60,636 nt of DNA from NCBI GenBank assembly GCA_035624455.1, contig DASPRM010000147.1:1-60636 (forward strand). The letters run 5' to 3'. Source of the stretch: Terriglobales bacterium. Lineage in GTDB: Bacteria > Acidobacteriota > Terriglobia > Terriglobales > Acidobacteriaceae. This document shows positions 1-8,528 of this stretch, in pieces. Below the pieces are notes generated by a model, which worked only from the letters and a program-made list of their open reading frames with translations, ran no database searches and was not told the DNA's origin. The stretch's first letter is position 1; every line of letters starts with the position of its first letter. The position numbers and the translations under genes were made by a program.

Positions 1-3000
1 CTGGCGAAGCACTGAAACCCGGTGCCGTGCCGGTGCCGCTGAGCGCTACTGTCGGTGCAGTCCCAGGAGCATTGCTGTTGATGGTCAGCGTCGCGCTCCG
101 CGCCCCCGTCGCCGACGGCGTGAACGTCACGTTGATGGTTGCAGTACTGTTGGGATTGACCGTAAGTGGCAAAGTGCCGTTGGGCGTCGCTGCAAACTCC
201 GACGCGTTGCTTCCATTAATCGGCACGGCAGAGATGACCAGCGGCGCTGTGCCGGTATTCGTCACCGTTACCGCAGTCGTCGTACTCGTTGTCCCCACCT
301 GCTGGTTATCGAACGAAATTGTCGGTGGGGCGGCGCTGATCCCCGGAGCAGTGCCCGTGCCCGAAAGCGAAATATTGAACGGACTCCCGCCGGGAATGTT
401 GTTAGTCAGCGCTAGAGTCGCCGAACGTGCTCCCGTCGCGGTGGGGGTAAACACGACACCGATCGTGGTGTTCTGGCCCGGCTGCACTGTGATGTTCTGT
501 GCGCCATTCGGTGTGGGCACAAATTCGGACGCATTGGCTCCGGTAACCGCGATGTTGCTGATGTTCAGCGGAGCCTGCCCTGTGTTGGTGATCGCGGCAG
601 TTAGCGCGCTGCTGGCCGTGTCGATCAGCTGATTCCCGAATGCCAGGGTGCACGTATTACCGCAACTGACGCCCGCCACCGTCCCGGTTCCCGAGAGCTG
701 GATCGTGTGCGGGCTGCCACTGGCGCTGTCCACTACGGTTAGAGTCGCTCCCTCGCCTCCAGCCAACGAAGGCTTGAAGGTCATACCAAAAGTGACGCTC
801 CCACCCGCTGCTACATTGAAAGGAACCGCGGGAGCCGATGGGCTGAATGCGAAGTCGCTCTGGTTGTTGCCGCCGAGAGAAATACTGGTTACCGCCAGCG
901 GCGCGGTACCTGTGTTGTTGATGGCGACCGCCGTGACTGCGCTTGTCGTCCCGACTGGCTGGCTGCCAAAGCTAACTGGGTTGCTGCTAAAGACCGGAGC
1001 AATGCCGGTGCCCGAGAGTGCGACCGTATGCGGGCTACCCGCCGCGGTGTCGGTAAACGTCAGCGTGGCCGTGCGCGCGCCCGCTGCCGCCGGCGTGAAC
1101 GTGACATTCACCGTAACGCTCGCGTTGGCATGGATCACGAGGTTCTGTGCGCCACTGGGTGTGGCGGCGAAGTCTCCCGCGTTTGTCCCCGTAATGGCGA
1201 TATTAGAGAGCGTCAGATCGCTGGCGCCCGTATTGGTAACCGTCACCGGGATGGCCGCGCTCGTCGTACCCACTACTTGCCCCGGAGCCGGAAAGGTCAC
1301 GGTCGCTGGCGAAACGCTAAACACCGAGCTTGTGCCGGTACCGCTGAGTTGAACCGTAGCGGGACCGACGCTGCTGTTCACGGTCATGGTAGCCGAGCGT
1401 TGGCCTGTCGCCGTTGGGCTGAAGCTGACGTTAATCGTTGTGCTGTCCCCGGCGGTCACCGTCGCCGAAGCCAGGCTAGCTTTGAAATCACCCGCATTGT
1501 TGCCTGCAAGCGAAACACCGCTGATCGTGAAGTCAGCGCTCCCGGTGTTGTTAACCGTAACCGTCTGCGCGGCGCTGGTGGTGTTCACCACCTGATTGCT
1601 GAAAGACAACGAATTCGGGTTGACCCCGATGACGCCCGCCTTGGCTTTTCCAGTGCCTGATAGCGCAATCGAATGCGCCCCTTGTGCCTGATAGCTGAGC
1701 AGCAGGTTGGCCGAGCGGTTTCCCACATCCGAAGGTGTAAACGTCGCATTGATCGTGGTTGTGCCACCGGCGGAAACCGTCACTGGTAGATCCGGCTTGG
1801 TGAAAGCAAAATCCGATGCATTGCTGCCGCTGAGCTTGACATCCGTGAGACTCAGATCGGCATTGCCATTATTCGTGATCGTGATCTTCCGACTATCAGT
1901 TGTTGTCCCAACCGTAACTGTTTCGAAATCGAGGCTGCTCGGATCCACACCGGCCGCCGCCGTCGTTCCCACCACCAGCACGGTGCTCGGCAAGCTGCTG
2001 AGCGGAACGCTATCGGTCACGATCAATTGCGCTACATAGTCACCCGCCAGATCGGCGGTGAACGTTGGGTTCGCGCTGGTCGCTCCTCCCAGACTGGCTG
2101 CGCTCCCAGCCGGCTTCGCCAGCATCACCCACGAATAGTTCAATGACAAACCGTTGGGATCGGACGATTGGCTGCCATCCAAGGTGACGTTCGCCCCCGG
2201 AGCCACGAATTGCGACGGCCCGGCATTGGCAAAGGGAAGAATGTCGTCGGTGCTGACCAGCACCGTCGCAGTCGAATTCCTGTTGTTACTGTCGCCAATC
2301 TGCAATTCCAGCGCGTACGTGGCCGACGCGTCGGCCTGAAATGTCGGATTGGCAATGTTTGGATTCGACAAAACCGCCTGGCTTGACGCCGGCAGCGCGG
2401 TGAAGCTCCAGGCATAGGTGAGCGCCTGCGATCCAGAACCATTCGCCGCACTTAGTGCGGATGATCCATTCTCGCCGGTAACTGTCACAAACGCCGATTG
2501 GCTGGCATCGAGTTGAACGGTAGCATTGGGCGCGATTTTCTGATTCTGCCCGGCATTGGCTATCGGCGGCACAGCGCTCGTACTGATCGTGACCGCAGCC
2601 GTCGAATTGTTTCCTTTGCCGTCATTGACCGTCAGTTCCGCCACATAGTCGCCGGGCAGATCAGCAGTAAACGTCGGTGTAACGATCGCGGCGCTTGAAA
2701 TTGTCGCGCTGCTGCCGGAGGGCTTGGTGACGAGCACCCAACTGTAGCTAAGGGCATTTCCGGAAACATCGGTAGATCCGCTGCCGTCCAGTTGTACCTT
2801 ACTGGCGGCCGGCACGACCTGATTGGGTCCTGCGTTCGCCAACGGTGGCGCTAATATCGTCGACACCAGCACCGCTGCTGACGTACTACTCCCGCTGCCA
2901 TCACTGACCGTCAGCTTCACTATGTAATCGCCAGCTTTGTCGGCGACGAAGGTTGGATTCACGGCTCCCGTGCCGGTCAATGCCGCTGCGCTGCCGGAGG

Positions 3001-3571
3001 GTGTGCTCAGCAATGTCCAGGCGTAGGTGAGTTGTTTGCCGCTGGGTGTGGTTGAGCCGCTTCCATCCAGGTGAACTGTGCTGCCGACCGACACCAGTTG
3101 GTTAGGGCCCGCATTCGCCACCGGCACCGGACTGGAAGAAGTAACGAAGAAGGTGGCGGCAGAGTTATGGCTGCCCGTGCTGACGATGATGAACCGCGGT
3201 CCCGGTGCCGCAGATGTGCCAATTGTGACCTGCGCCGTGGCGCTGGTCTGGCTATTCACAGTAACCGCTGTGAAAGCAGCATCTCCGCCAGAGCCGACGC
3301 TGGTGCCGGGACCGAAGCTGGCCGTGGTGGAGCCGGCAACAAAATTCGTCCGGTCACCCGTGATCGTTACGGTGACCGTGCTCCCGGTCGCTCCCGTATT
3401 CGGACTTAATGAGACATTGGCCGCCGGGTCCTGAGTGAGGTTTGGAGGCGGTGGCGGAGGAGGCGGCGCTTGCTGCTGCTGCTCAGAACTGGAGGACCCG
3501 CAAGCTATAAGGCCACATATAAGCAGACTTAGGGCGAGACCCGTAGCCGCTCGAACCCAACTTTTGGTCAT
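1..3571 (-). CDS. Giant PKD / choice-of-anchor-D repeat lipoprotein (partial, C-terminus off left edge)
   Basis: One open minus-strand frame runs from ATG 3571 to the left edge (about 1190 codons, no stop at any position checked). The N-terminus is a lipoprotein signal with lipobox LIAC (Cys24), then a Ser/Gln/Pro-rich linker. An IPT/TIG-like segment (about 45-130) follows, then four PKD-like domains starting near residues 146, 240, 332 and 444, each with an ANAGPNQ-type start and a YAW core. From about 540 to the edge there are roughly six choice-of-anchor-D/ASPM-SPD2-Hydin-like repeats ending in LSGTG. Such proteins are secreted or surface-anchored adhesive or scaffold proteins; no catalytic domain is visible. 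Start chosen for the lipobox and the GAGGTG ribosome site 7 nt upstream. The antisense strand is also open because of composition and is not coding. Confidence 0.88.
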   Translation of the reverse strand, partial: MTKSWVRAATGLALSLLICGLIACGSSSSEQQQQAPPPPPPPPNLTQDPAANVSLSPNTGATGSTVTVTITGDRTNFVAGSTTASFGPGTSVGSGGDAAFTAVTVNSQTSATAQVTIGTSAAPGPRFIIVSTGSHNSAATFFVTSSSPVPVANAGPNQLVSVGSTVHLDGSGSTTPSGKQLTYAWTLLSTPSGSAAALTGTGAVNPTFVADKAGDYIVKLTVSDGSGSSTSAAVLVSTILAPPLANAGPNQVVPAASKVQLDGSGSTDVSGNALSYSWVLVTKPSGSSATISSAAIVTPTFTADLPGDYVAELTVNDGKGNNSTAAVTISTSAVPPIANAGQNQKIAPNATVQLDASQSAFVTVTGENGSSALSAANGSGSQALTYAWSFTALPASSQAVLSNPNIANPTFQADASATYALELQIGDSNNRNSTATVLVSTDDILPFANAGPSQFVAPGANVTLDGSQSSDPNGLSLNYSWVMLAKPAGSAASLGGATSANPTFTADLAGDYVAQLIVTDSVPLSSLPSTVLVVGTTAAAGVDPSSLDFETVTVGTTTDSRKITITNNGNADLSLTDVKLSGSNASDFAFTKPDLPVTVSAGGTTTINATFTPSDVGNRSANLLLSYQAQGAHSIALSGTGKAKAGVIGVNPNSLSFSNQVVNTTSAAQTVTVNNTGSADFTISGVSLAGNNAGDFKASLASATVTAGDSTTINVSFSPTATGQRSATMTVNSSVGPATVQLSGTGTSSVFSVSPATVTFPAPGQVVGTTSAAIPVTVTNTGASDLTLSNIAITGTNAGDFAATPSGAQNLVIHANASVTVNVTFTPAAAGARTATLTFTDTAAGSPHTVALSGTGIAPVFSSNPVSFGSQPVGTTSAVTAVAINNTGTAPLAVTSISLGGNNQSDFAFSPSAPAVPFNVAAGGSVTFGMTFKPSLAGGEGATLTVVDSASGSPHTIQLSGTGTVAGVSCGNTCTLAFGNQLIDTASSALTAAITNTGQAPLNISNIAVTGANASEFVPTPNGAQNITVQPGQNTTIGVVFTPTATGARSATLALTNNIPGGSPFNISLSGTGTAPGISAAPPTISFDNQQVGTTSTTTAVTVTNTGTAPLVISAVPINGSNASEFAATPNGTLPLTVNPNSTATINVTFTPSATGARSATLTINSNAPGTAPTVALSGTGTAPGFSASP

Positions 3572-3602
3572 GAAGTGGCACCTCGGCGCAGAGGCCTAAC
3601 AT
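3483..3602 (-). CDS. Possible 39-codon upstream ORF overlapping the lipoprotein start
   Basis: A perfect Shine-Dalgarno AAGGAGGT (3611-3618, minus strand) sits 8 nt before an ATG at 3602. That ATG opens a 39-codon frame which overlaps the first part of the lipoprotein gene in another frame. This ribosome site is stronger than the one directly before the lipoprotein ATG, so the ORF could be a translated leader or coupling element. The peptide resembles nothing I recognise and may be meaningless. Confidence 0.25.
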   Translation of the reverse strand: MLGLCAEVPLHDQKLGSSGYGSRPKSAYMWPYSLRVLQF

Positions 3603-3823
3603 CGGCAGATACCTCCTTAACCGCCCGCAGGCAGTGTTTATCGGCCGAGAGTAATTGCCGAGGAGACTACATCGTGAATCGAGGCGGGATAATTGCCCGG
3701 AAGAATTAAACCATCGGGTTAGTCAGGCGGCGTAGTTCACTGGCCCCATGAAGGTTAATCGACAGAGTTCGTACGCGCACACACTTGCGGCCGGAAGTTC
3801 CAGCGTTCACGCTGTCCGGCTGT
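3572..3823. other. Intergenic leader region between pilX-like and lipoprotein genes
   Basis: 252 bases without a conventional gene. It holds the lipoprotein leader, including the strong AAGGAGGT site and short uORF near 3600. I compared it with the c-di-GMP-I riboswitch pattern, because a pilus gene is next door, and found no convincing match. No clear terminator after the pilX-like gene was seen. Confidence 0.4.
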
Positions 3824-5239
3824 TCAATAGCGATCCCAGCTGAAAGCTGTTGCCATCATCGGACCTGAGATGTTCAAGCTGTTCGCGATTTGTCGATCGT
3901 AGTGCAGTGTGCTGGCGCCATTTATGCTCACAGTGTTGCCATAAAGCGCACCCATCAGCCCTGCACTGCCGGTTACGATCACATCCGAATTCGGCGCATA
4001 AAAGACCACTTGCGCAGTTCCGTTCCCCACGATGCTGGAGCTGCCGCCTCCCCCGTAGAGGATCTGGAAATTTACCGGCGCATCGCCCGTCCCGATATTC
4101 GAAATTCCATTGCCGGCAATAACGGGTCCGCTGCTCCCCAGGATATACATGACAATGGCAGATCCCGGCGGGCTAACGTGAATCTGTGCCTGATTTGAAA
4201 CCGAAAGCCCATCCAGGTAGTACGTGCCGCTGCCCAGCGTAAGCAGTTGCGTACCGCTCAACGCGATGTTTCCGTAGTGCGTGCCGGGGGTAAGCGTGCT
4301 GCAGGTGCCGCCGCACGGCACGGCTGCGCCTAACCCCGTCGGAGTGGGCACGGACGGCAAACTAAGCTGCGATATCTGAATCACGTTACCTGCATTCGGA
4401 CCAGATGGGGCCGAACAAGTTCCGCCCACGTTGGCGTAGGCATCGTTTCCGTGGATCACCGCTCCCAGTAAACTCACCGAGCCATTACTCCCCACGTTTC
4501 CCTGAGTATCCGAGTGATTTGTGCTGGCATTCCACGGACCCTGGCTGGAATCGTAGCTGTCCGTTCCGGCAAGACTCCCCATGGAAATGGCGCTACAGGC
4601 ACTCGAGTTGCCGAAAGCACCATAGCTAAAGATCGGACTCGGAAAATTCTCGACCGTCAAACTCACTTGCGCCTGCGCATTGTGAATGCCGCTGACGTTT
4701 CCCTGAGAAGTAATTTTCCACGAGTGCACCAGGCTGGTGCCGCCGCCCAGCAGCTTGAATACTTTGACGTTCATCATCTGCGCTTGCACGTTATAGTTCC
4801 CACCTGGCATATCGGTGATCTGGTTCCCATTGCTGCTGGAGTTGAAGAAATTCGAAAAACTGGCCGCCGCAGTCGAGTCCACCGAACTGTAGGTTCCACT
4901 TCCCAGTCCGGCTGATAAAACGACGCACCCGGATGTGTCACTAGAACTGCAGGTTCCATTCTTGAGCGTCGCCGGGTACTTGGTGAGATCGAGCTTCGTG
5001 GTGTCCGGTGCCGGAAGATTGTTCTTCAGCCAGTCCACAGCCGCTTGCGCACCCGACTCCGCCACATAACGCGCCTGCGTAGTCTGTCTATAGGTAGAAG
5101 CCGAGGAAACCTCGATTTGGGTTACGAACACGAGCGACGCCGCCAGCGCCGACAACACCGCCATCAAAATCAAGGCGATTATCAGCGCAGATCCCCGCTC
5201 CCTCGGATGGCTTTTAGACACTAAGAACCCAGTCAGCAT
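3824..5239 (-). CDS. PilX N-terminal domain-type pilus assembly protein
   Basis: 471 aa. After a short basic leader (ending PRERG) comes a class-III-like hydrophobic stretch, about residues 17-40, followed by a polar helix with the AESGAQAA-type motif. This is the typical N-terminus of PilX-like minor pilin or pilus assembly proteins cut by prepilin peptidase. The remaining 400 residues are Gly/Ser/Asn-rich with many beta-type repeats and several paired cysteines, as in acidobacterial PilX-domain proteins carrying a long exported C-terminal domain. It probably sits at a type IV pilus or pseudopilus tip or in the inner membrane. No other pilin genes are in the window. It is co-directional with the downstream giant lipoprotein, 252 nt away. 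Family assignment rests on the N-terminus only. Confidence 0.8.
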   Translation of the reverse strand: MLTGFLVSKSHPRERGSALIIALILMAVLSALAASLVFVTQIEVSSASTYRQTTQARYVAESGAQAAVDWLKNNLPAPDTTKLDLTKYPATLKNGTCSSSDTSGCVVLSAGLGSGTYSSVDSTAAASFSNFFNSSSNGNQITDMPGGNYNVQAQMMNVKVFKLLGGGTSLVHSWKITSQGNVSGIHNAQAQVSLTVENFPSPIFSYGAFGNSSACSAISMGSLAGTDSYDSSQGPWNASTNHSDTQGNVGSNGSVSLLGAVIHGNDAYANVGGTCSAPSGPNAGNVIQISQLSLPSVPTPTGLGAAVPCGGTCSTLTPGTHYGNIALSGTQLLTLGSGTYYLDGLSVSNQAQIHVSPPGSAIVMYILGSSGPVIAGNGISNIGTGDAPVNFQILYGGGGSSSIVGNGTAQVVFYAPNSDVIVTGSAGLMGALYGNTVSINGASTLHYDRQIANSLNISGPMMATAFSWDRY

Positions 5240-5531
5240 GACTCCGCTCCTGAACCTGGGTTTGAGGATTTTCTGTTAGAAGCCCGGTCTTGTCAATTCA
5301 TCCCTGAAGACTATCTAGTGTCATATTGAGCGTGAACAGCACTCTGATCCAGTGGGTGAGAGGCCGATCGGCTGGGAATCGCGCACCTCAGCCTATGACG
5401 TCGACCTTGTTTGAAACCTCGCCATTTGAAACTTCGCCGAACTATTTGAACCGCGCGCCTCCTAGGTTTGACACTCCTCTCCGTCGCTGTTATCACTCCA
5501 TGACCATCATCTTTGGCCTCCGGAGCTGCAC

Positions 5532-6464
5532 TTGGTATCTTCCCGATTCTCCCGAGTTCCGTCCCTGCTCGTCTTGCTGATTCCATTTTTCTCCGTCACT
5601 TCCCTCTTCGGTTGGGGCAACGAAGGCCACACTGCCATCAACAAGACCGCTGCACTCAAGGTCCCGGCCGACATCCCTTCTTTCCTGCGCAAGGCCGCTG
5701 ACCGGATTGCCTACCTCGGGCCCGAACCCGATCGCTGGCGCGAAAGGAGCGAATACGCCCTCAAGAACGCCCAGGAACCGGATCACTACATCGACCTGGA
5801 GCGCGTGTCAGACATTCAGGAATTCCCCCAGGGGCGTTACGAGTTTTATCAGCTGTTGTACGCCAAGCGGGCTCGTGCCGGCGAACATGCCGATGACTAC
5901 CTGCCCGAACATGTCGGGTTGCAGCCCTACATCACCATGGAGATTTATGGCCGCCTGAAGGCCGCCTTCCGCCAGTATCGTCAGCTCAAGCAGGAGCACA
6001 AATCAACTTCGGCGGTGGAACAAAATATCGTCTTCTATGCCGGCTGGCTAGGTCACTACGTGGCCGACGCCTGCAACCCTCTGCACACCACCATTCACTA
6101 CAACGGCTGGATCGGCGACAATCCCAACGGCTATTCCACCAGCAAAGACATTCACTGGAAGTTCGAGGGCACCTTTGTCGCAGACCATCTCTCGCGCTTG
6201 AAGTTTGATGATCTGCTCTCGCCTCCGAACCGGCTGAGCGATCCTTTTCACGACTACCTCGGCTATCTGCGCCATTCCAACACACTGGTAGAACGCGTCT
6301 ACCAGATCGAAAAAAATCACGGCCTGGAAGGAGACGGATCCGCGGAGGCCATCGACTTCATTCGCCATCGCCTGGCCGCAGGCTGCCAGATGCTGCTGAA
6401 TCTCTGGTACACGGCATGGCTGGAGAGCGGCGAGCCTTTACCCGAAGCGAACAAGACTCCTTGA
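5532..6464 (+). CDS. Secreted S1/P1 nuclease / zinc phospholipase C-like protein
   Basis: 310 aa, TTG start chosen because GGAG lies 6 nt upstream (5522-5525) and the frame begins with a good signal peptide. The predicted mature protein starts W28-G-N-E-G-H33. In S1/P1 nucleases and related zinc-dependent phospholipases the N-terminal Trp and nearby His bind zinc. Further family-like metal-ligand motifs follow: a DRW segment near 72, DHYIDLE near 84, and GHYVADACNPLH with a following His and Gly/Asn-rich segment, equivalent to H-x3-D-x4-PLH. It should hydrolyse phosphodiester bonds (nucleic acid or phospholipid) outside the cytoplasm. It stands alone between the pilX-like gene (divergent) and the PEBP gene (convergent). 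The exact substrate class cannot be decided from sequence. Confidence 0.75.
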   Translation: MVSSRFSRVPSLLVLLIPFFSVTSLFGWGNEGHTAINKTAALKVPADIPSFLRKAADRIAYLGPEPDRWRERSEYALKNAQEPDHYIDLERVSDIQEFPQGRYEFYQLLYAKRARAGEHADDYLPEHVGLQPYITMEIYGRLKAAFRQYRQLKQEHKSTSAVEQNIVFYAGWLGHYVADACNPLHTTIHYNGWIGDNPNGYSTSKDIHWKFEGTFVADHLSRLKFDDLLSPPNRLSDPFHDYLGYLRHSNTLVERVYQIEKNHGLEGDGSAEAIDFIRHRLAAGCQMLLNLWYTAWLESGEPLPEANKTP

Positions 6465-6479
6465 TGAAGCGGAATGCAG

Positions 6480-6660
6480 TACATGACAGTGGAAGCCACT
6501 CAAAGATCGTCACCACGAGCAGCCACGAGGCTCCGAGGAATCTGCGGTAACTAACTGAACGCTAAGAATCTATCTCATAAATCGGTTTTGAAAGGGCGCG
6601 GCTTCAGCCGCGCCGTCCGGAGCCGCATAAATCCTGGGCTTTAGTCCCCGAGGGAAACAC
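6480..6660. repeat. Intergenic palindromic repeats (acidobacterial type)
   Basis: The gap between convergent genes carries a perfect 8-bp hairpin GGCGCGGC-ttca-GCCGCGCC (6595-6614) followed by a GGGCTTTAGTCCCC-like palindrome near 6640. A degenerate GTCACCACGAGC...GAGGAATCT element lies near 6495. These resemble dispersed intergenic palindromes common in this phylum. They may also serve as terminators for the converging genes, but no T-tract is present. Confidence 0.5.
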
Positions 6661-6686
6661 CACTTACCCGATTACAACTTGTTGTG

Positions 6687-7169
6687 TCATCGCCCGTACT
6701 TGCCCATCACCTCGGTCTGCGCCAGCACTCGTGCTTGCTTCATGGCCGCGTCCACTTCTTTGCGCGTGGCGCCGGCCTTCAAACCCAGCGGTGCTTCCAG
6801 GGCGAACAGTTTGAAATAGTAACGATGCGGTTTTCCTGGCGGCGGGCAGGGACCGTTATATCCGATCTTGCGGAAATCATTTTGTCCTTGACGCCCGCCG
6901 TCGGCCAGATCGCGGTCTTTGGGGAAGCCCTGCTGCAATTGCCGCTTCTCGGCCGGAAGGTCGTAGATCAGCCAGTGTGTCCACAAGCCGACCGGAGCGT
7001 CCGGGTCGTCTGCGATGAGCACCAGGGCGCGAGTCCCCTTCGGCGGCTCACCCCAGGAAAGATCGGGGGAGATATCGGCTCCATCGCAGGTGAACTGTTT
7101 GGGAATATTGCCCTGGGGATTGAAAGCAGTGGTCGAAAGTTGAAGACCAGTGGAAACTTGAGAGCTCAT
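6687..7169 (-). CDS. YbhB/YbcL-type phosphatidylethanolamine-binding (PEBP / Raf kinase inhibitor-like) protein
   Basis: 160 aa. Family motifs are DPDAPVGLWTHWLIYDLP (about 56-73) and the CPPPGKPHRYYFKLFAL strand-loop (about 108-124), which form the anion-binding pocket of PEBP proteins. Biochemical roles of bacterial members are poorly defined. The frame is open further upstream to 7538, but ATG 7169 is preceded by AAAGGAG at 8 nt and gives the normal family length. An in-frame GTG upstream would add a signal-like hydrophobic stretch (LVLLVLACVSS), so a secreted longer form is possible but lacks a good ribosome site. Divergent from the FNR-like gene. Confidence 0.85.
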   Translation of the reverse strand: MSSQVSTGLQLSTTAFNPQGNIPKQFTCDGADISPDLSWGEPPKGTRALVLIADDPDAPVGLWTHWLIYDLPAEKRQLQQGFPKDRDLADGGRQGQNDFRKIGYNGPCPPPGKPHRYYFKLFALEAPLGLKAGATRKEVDAAMKQARVLAQTEVMGKYGR

Positions 7170-7475
7170 CGTCGATGCTCCTTTCCAGTGCGGTGGTGGA
7201 AGTTGCGAATGGGTGGAGGGGACGGACGAAACGCAAGCCAATACCAGCAACACAAGCTGGGAGAACCTTGGAGTAACACTCGCGCGGCTCACCCGCCTAT
7301 TGTCACCCGGAAGCTTGGCCAATTCCAGGGGTCCAATCCCGCAGGACAGCGGAAGAAATCCGGTAGAGGCGAACCACCAGGAAACTCCCTCTTCGCGCAC
7401 CGCAACTGCCTTCCGGTTGCGGCTGGCGGATTCGCCATCGCCTGGAACCGGAAAGTCAGCCCGCTCACAACTACA

Positions 7476-7491
7476 TGTGAGATTGATCACA
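7476..7491. promoter_or_regulatory. CRP-type operator 1 (perfect TGTGA-N6-TCACA)
   Basis: TGTGA-gattga-TCACA is an exact match to the classical CRP consensus. It lies about 200 bases before the FNR-like gene start, between the divergent PEBP and regulator genes. The regulator's recognition helix has the CRP-like residues expected to read this sequence, so autoregulation is plausible. Confidence 0.7.
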
Positions 7492-7523
7492 GCTATCCCT
7501 TCCAGCCCGGCGGACACTAACCT

Positions 7524-7539
7524 CGTGATACTGATCACA
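7524..7539. promoter_or_regulatory. CRP-type operator 2 (CGTGA-N6-TCACA)
   Basis: CGTGA-tactga-TCACA differs from the CRP consensus at one outer base. It is centred 48 bp from the perfect site at 7476, so the two lie on roughly opposite faces of the helix. Confidence 0.6.
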
Positions 7540-7688
7540 AGTGGGTTGCCCGAGCGGAAAAATCCTGCGCGCCGGCCTCGCTGCGGCGCGGCGGGATCTG
7601 CTTCGTCGCCTGCTCGAGTTGGACTCGCTGGCCTTTATTACGGAACGCGTGGCTGTCCTCGGGCGTTAGTGTCACAGGAGGTTGTGCC

Positions 7689-8411
7689 GTGCTTTCACCT
7701 TACGGACTGGACATCATAGAGAGTTGTTTTACCTGTAAGCTGCGGGCCGAGCGGCTATTCTGCGACCTTCCCACCGCTGCCCTGCAATCCTTTGAGGCGA
7801 TCAAGTATGCGACGGCCTACCCCAGAGGCGCAGTGTTGTTTGTGGAAGGCCAGGCTCCCCGCGGAATCTACGTGCTGTGCAAAGGCCGAGTGAAACTTTC
7901 CATCTGCTCCACCGATGGCAAGACTCTGATCCTCAAGGTCGCCGAACCGGGAGAGGTCCTGGGACTGAGCGCTACCGTTTCCGGCAAAGCCTACGAGCTG
8001 ACCGCCGAGACCCTGGACCCCTGCCAGGTCAATTTCGTGAAACGGGAAGATTTCCTGCGCTTCCTGCGTGAGCATGCGGACGCTTGCTTCCGCGTGGCCG
8101 AGCAGTTGAGCGACAAATACAATGCCGCCTGTCACGAGATTCGTTCTCTGGGCCTGTCGCATTCTGCAGCGGAGAAATTAGCCAAACTGTTGCTTGACTG
8201 GACCTCCAAAAATGGCGAGCAGAATAAACAGGAGCCCCGTCTCAAGCTGGCGCTGACGCATGAAGAAATCGCGCAGATGATCGGTACCTCACGCGAGACG
8301 GTGACTCGGCTGTTTGCCGATCTCAAGAAAAAGCAGATTGTGCAGGCGAAGGGCTCAACCCTGCTCATCCGCAACAAGGGCGCGCTGAAAGCGCTGGCCA
8401 GCAATTCCTGA
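7689..8411 (+). CDS. FNR-like Crp/Fnr-family regulator with CRP-like DNA recognition helix
   Basis: 240 aa. GTG start at 7689 with AGGAGGT 6 nt upstream. N-terminal cysteines Cys13, Cys16 and Cys25 precede a cyclic-nucleotide-binding-fold domain (about 30-130). Cys112, in the strand LDPCQVNF, aligns with the fourth FNR cluster ligand (E. coli Cys122). A long dimer helix (about 130-150) leads to a winged HTH (about 185-230). Four cysteines in FNR-like positions suggest an oxygen- or NO-sensing 4Fe-4S cluster. The recognition helix reads SRETVTR (201-207). R-E-x-x-x-R is the CRP pattern for TGTGA sites, whereas FNR uses E-x-x-S-R. CRP-type boxes lie before this gene and before the cytochrome genes downstream, making it the likely local regulator. 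A terminator follows at 8435-8464. Confidence 0.88.
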   Translation: MLSPYGLDIIESCFTCKLRAERLFCDLPTAALQSFEAIKYATAYPRGAVLFVEGQAPRGIYVLCKGRVKLSICSTDGKTLILKVAEPGEVLGLSATVSGKAYELTAETLDPCQVNFVKREDFLRFLREHADACFRVAEQLSDKYNAACHEIRSLGLSHSAAEKLAKLLLDWTSKNGEQNKQEPRLKLALTHEEIAQMIGTSRETVTRLFADLKKKQIVQAKGSTLLIRNKGALKALASNS

Positions 8412-8434
8412 CAGTTTTCTTCCTCAAGTGGGCT

Positions 8435-8464
8435 GCCACGGTCCTCGTGGCGCCCTCCTTTTTT
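8435..8464 (+). terminator. Rho-independent terminator after the FNR-like gene
   Basis: Six-base stem GCCACG (8435-8440) and CGTGGC (8446-8451) with a 5-base loop, followed by GCCCTCC and six T residues (8459-8464). It lies just after the regulator stop and before the operator of the next gene. Confidence 0.55.
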
Positions 8465-8479
8465 CGCATCACGAAAAAT

Positions 8480-8495
8480 AGTGACTGCAGTCACT
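8480..8495. promoter_or_regulatory. CRP-type operator 3, perfect 16-bp palindrome
   Basis: AGTGA-CTGCAG-TCACT is a perfect 16-base palindrome with the GTGA-N6-TCAC core. It lies about 40 bases before the ATG of the truncated FNR paralogue, a position where a bound regulator would overlap or touch the promoter. Confidence 0.68.
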
Positions 8496-8528
8496 GTGTG
8501 GTTACCCCTAGGGGACTATCTACAAGTC

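Larger units (their letters stand above)
7170..7688. other. 519-base divergent intergenic region upstream of the FNR-like regulator
   Basis: No gene is supported here except a possible N-terminal extension of the PEBP gene. The region contains two CRP-type operators (7476-7491 and 7524-7539), about 48 bp apart centre to centre, and the strong AGGAGGT ribosome site of the regulator (7676-7682). No RNA gene seen. Confidence 0.6.

Noticed and set aside
27-3434. Several long plus-strand frames (27-632, 648-1352, 1707-2039, 3078-3434)
   Set aside because: They are antisense shadows of the minus-strand PKD/choice-of-anchor-D lipoprotein, whose repeats read correctly in one continuous frame.
3572-3823. 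c-di-GMP riboswitch before the lipoprotein gene
   Set aside because: Only vague similarity to the end of the GEMM pattern; the conserved core elements could not be placed.
7170-7538. N-terminal extension of the PEBP protein
   Set aside because: The ATG at 7169 has a strong ribosome site and gives normal length; the extension crosses the operator at 7476-7491. A shorter GTG-started exported form remains possible.
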